In this document: piece after piece, positions 4,904 through 5,793 of the stretch | Layout: each line of letters opens with the position of its first letter | Position numbering within the stretch: the stretch's first letter is position 1 | Source: Methanomethylovorans sp. | Lineage (GTDB): Archaea > Halobacteriota > Methanosarcinia > Methanosarcinales > Methanosarcinaceae | Length of the DNA: 5,793 nt | Assembly: GCA_020854785.1 (NCBI GenBank) | Contig: JAHFZE010000158.1 | Coordinates: forward strand, 1-5,793 | Reading direction: 5' to 3' | The notes under the pieces: generated by a model | Told to the model about the DNA's origin: nothing | What the model saw: the letters and a program-made list of their open reading frames with translations, nothing else | Databases searched by the model: none | Program-made: the position numbers and the translations under genes

Positions 4904-5793
4904 CTTCTTCCTCCTGCGTACCATTTTCTATCTCAACCTTTTCTGTAACATCACAAATTATAGTGCCGTCTGTGACCCTTATATCAAGTCGGGAGCCTAG
5001 TGTTACATCATCGACACTCCTGACAACGACATCATTGGACATTGCTATGCAGTACCCTCTTTCCAAAGTGTTGAGAGGGCTCATTGCGTTCATACGGCCC
5101 GCCAGTGCTTTAAGCAGCATTTCCCTGGACCCAAGATCATATCTCAGATCCTTTTCCATAGCTGTGACCAGTTCATCGATCCTTTGATAGCGCTGATCGA
5201 TCATTTCCTGAAGTTTTTCAGTATTCAGGGAATCATAAGCATGACCAAGCCTGGAGTTAAGGTCAGCAATCATACGAGTTGCAGCATACTCAAGCCTCTG
5301 TAGCATGGAATCCATGAACCTTTTCAATTCCACCCTGTCCGGAACAACCAGCTCTGCTGCTGCAGAGGGTGTAGGGGCTCTTAGATCAGCGGTAAAATCA
5401 GCAATTGTATAATCTGTCTCGTGACCCACGGCAGAAACCACGGGTGTCCTTGAATTGAAAATGGCCCTTGCTACGATCTCCTCATTGAAGGGCCACAGAT
5501 CTTCCAATGAGCCGCCACCCCTGCCAACTATTATAACATCCACATCTGCTCTGTTTAGAAGCTCTATGGAATCAGCAATGCTTTGTGCAGCAGCATCCCC
5601 CTGCACAAGGCATGGTGCCAAAAGCACATGCACCGGATATCTTCTGCTCAGCACATTGATGATATCATGGACTGCAGCCCCTGTTGGAGAAGTAGAGACA
5701 CCGATCCGTGTGGGAAACCTGGGTACAGGTCTTTTCCGCCCCTGTTCAAAAAGGCCTTCCTGCTCTAATTTTCTCTTAAGCTGTTCAAATGCC
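4896..5793 (-). CDS. xseA: Exonuclease VII large subunit, 5' end cut off by window edge
   Basis: XseA carries the nuclease active site of exonuclease VII. I read 298 codons from the window edge to the TGA at 4896. About 110 N-terminal residues, including most of the OB-fold that binds single-stranded DNA, should lie beyond 5793. Visible residues 29-45 (RIGVSTSPTGAAVHDII) open the catalytic domain, followed by VGRGGGSLEDLWPFN (89-103), SAVGHETDYTIADF (120-133) and DLRAPTPSAAAE (136-147). D43, R91, H124 and D127 match the residues known to be needed for catalysis in E. coli XseA (D155, R205, H238, D241), with identical spacing among the last three, so the enzyme should be active. A helical, charged region at about 155-240 is the part that binds XseB in bacterial enzymes. 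The stop overlaps xseB, indicating one transcript and coupled translation. Confidence 0.95.
   Translation of the reverse strand, partial: AFEQLKRKLEQEGLFEQGRKRPVPRFPTRIGVSTSPTGAAVHDIINVLSRRYPVHVLLAPCLVQGDAAAQSIADSIELLNRADVDVIIVGRGGGSLEDLWPFNEEIVARAIFNSRTPVVSAVGHETDYTIADFTADLRAPTPSAAAELVVPDRVELKRFMDSMLQRLEYAATRMIADLNSRLGHAYDSLNTEKLQEMIDQRYQRIDELVTAMEKDLRYDLGSREMLLKALAGRMNAMSPLNTLERGYCIAMSNDVVVRSVDDVTLGSRLDIRVTDGTIICDVTEKVEIENGTQEEEDG
4910..4915 (-). promoter_or_regulatory. Ribosome-binding site of xseB inside xseA
   Basis: AGGAGG on the minus strand lies 6 nt before ATG 4903 and within the last codons of xseA. It decides the xseB start and supports translational coupling of the two subunits. 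Confidence 0.8.

Noticed and set aside
4904..4924. Longer xseB start at ATG 4924 adding MVRRRKK
   Set aside because: The AGGAGG site is placed for ATG 4903, and it would lie inside the longer version's coding sequence.
4714..5187. Plus-strand frame of 157 codons opposite xseB and xseA
   Set aside because: Both exonuclease genes are certain on the other strand, and the serine-rich product is typical of an antisense shadow.

Overview
The window looks like chromosomal DNA of a cytochrome-containing methanogenic archaeon of the Methanosarcinales (probably Methanosarcinaceae), or a close anaerobic methane-oxidising relative. The evidence is CarS, an enzyme of archaeal ether-lipid synthesis; a TATA-box-like element upstream of the ccm pair; Shine-Dalgarno sites matching the archaeal 16S 3' end; and a split CcmF beside a bacterial-type exonuclease VII. 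I would not name a genus from this sequence alone.

Layout. Positions 1-2282 carry three housekeeping genes on the minus strand, read in the order carS (CDP-archaeol synthase), pyrE (orotate phosphoribosyltransferase), purD (glycinamide ribonucleotide synthetase, cut off at the left edge). carS and pyrE are close enough (36 bp) to be one transcription unit. purD sits behind a 200-bp gap that holds a perfect AT-rich hairpin and a second short dyad. Positions 2283-2503 form a divergent control region with a plus-strand TATA box, a possible minus-strand one, two perfect inverted repeats and a nine-codon upstream reading frame.

Positions 2504-4599 on the plus strand hold the most interesting part: the cytochrome c haem-lyase subunit CcmF split into two genes in swapped order. 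The C-terminal half comes first and the N-terminal half second, overlapping by ATGA. All four histidines expected from bacterial CcmF are present across the two halves, so the complex should be functional and the b-type haem should sit between the two polypeptides. The pair is isolated: no ccmA, B, C, E or H lies in the window.

Positions 4637-5793 carry xseB and the C-terminal two thirds of xseA on the minus strand, convergent with the ccm pair. They encode the small and large subunits of exonuclease VII and are translationally coupled. No RNA gene, mobile element, CRISPR array or recent-transfer scar was seen. Every gene reads through without a frameshift.
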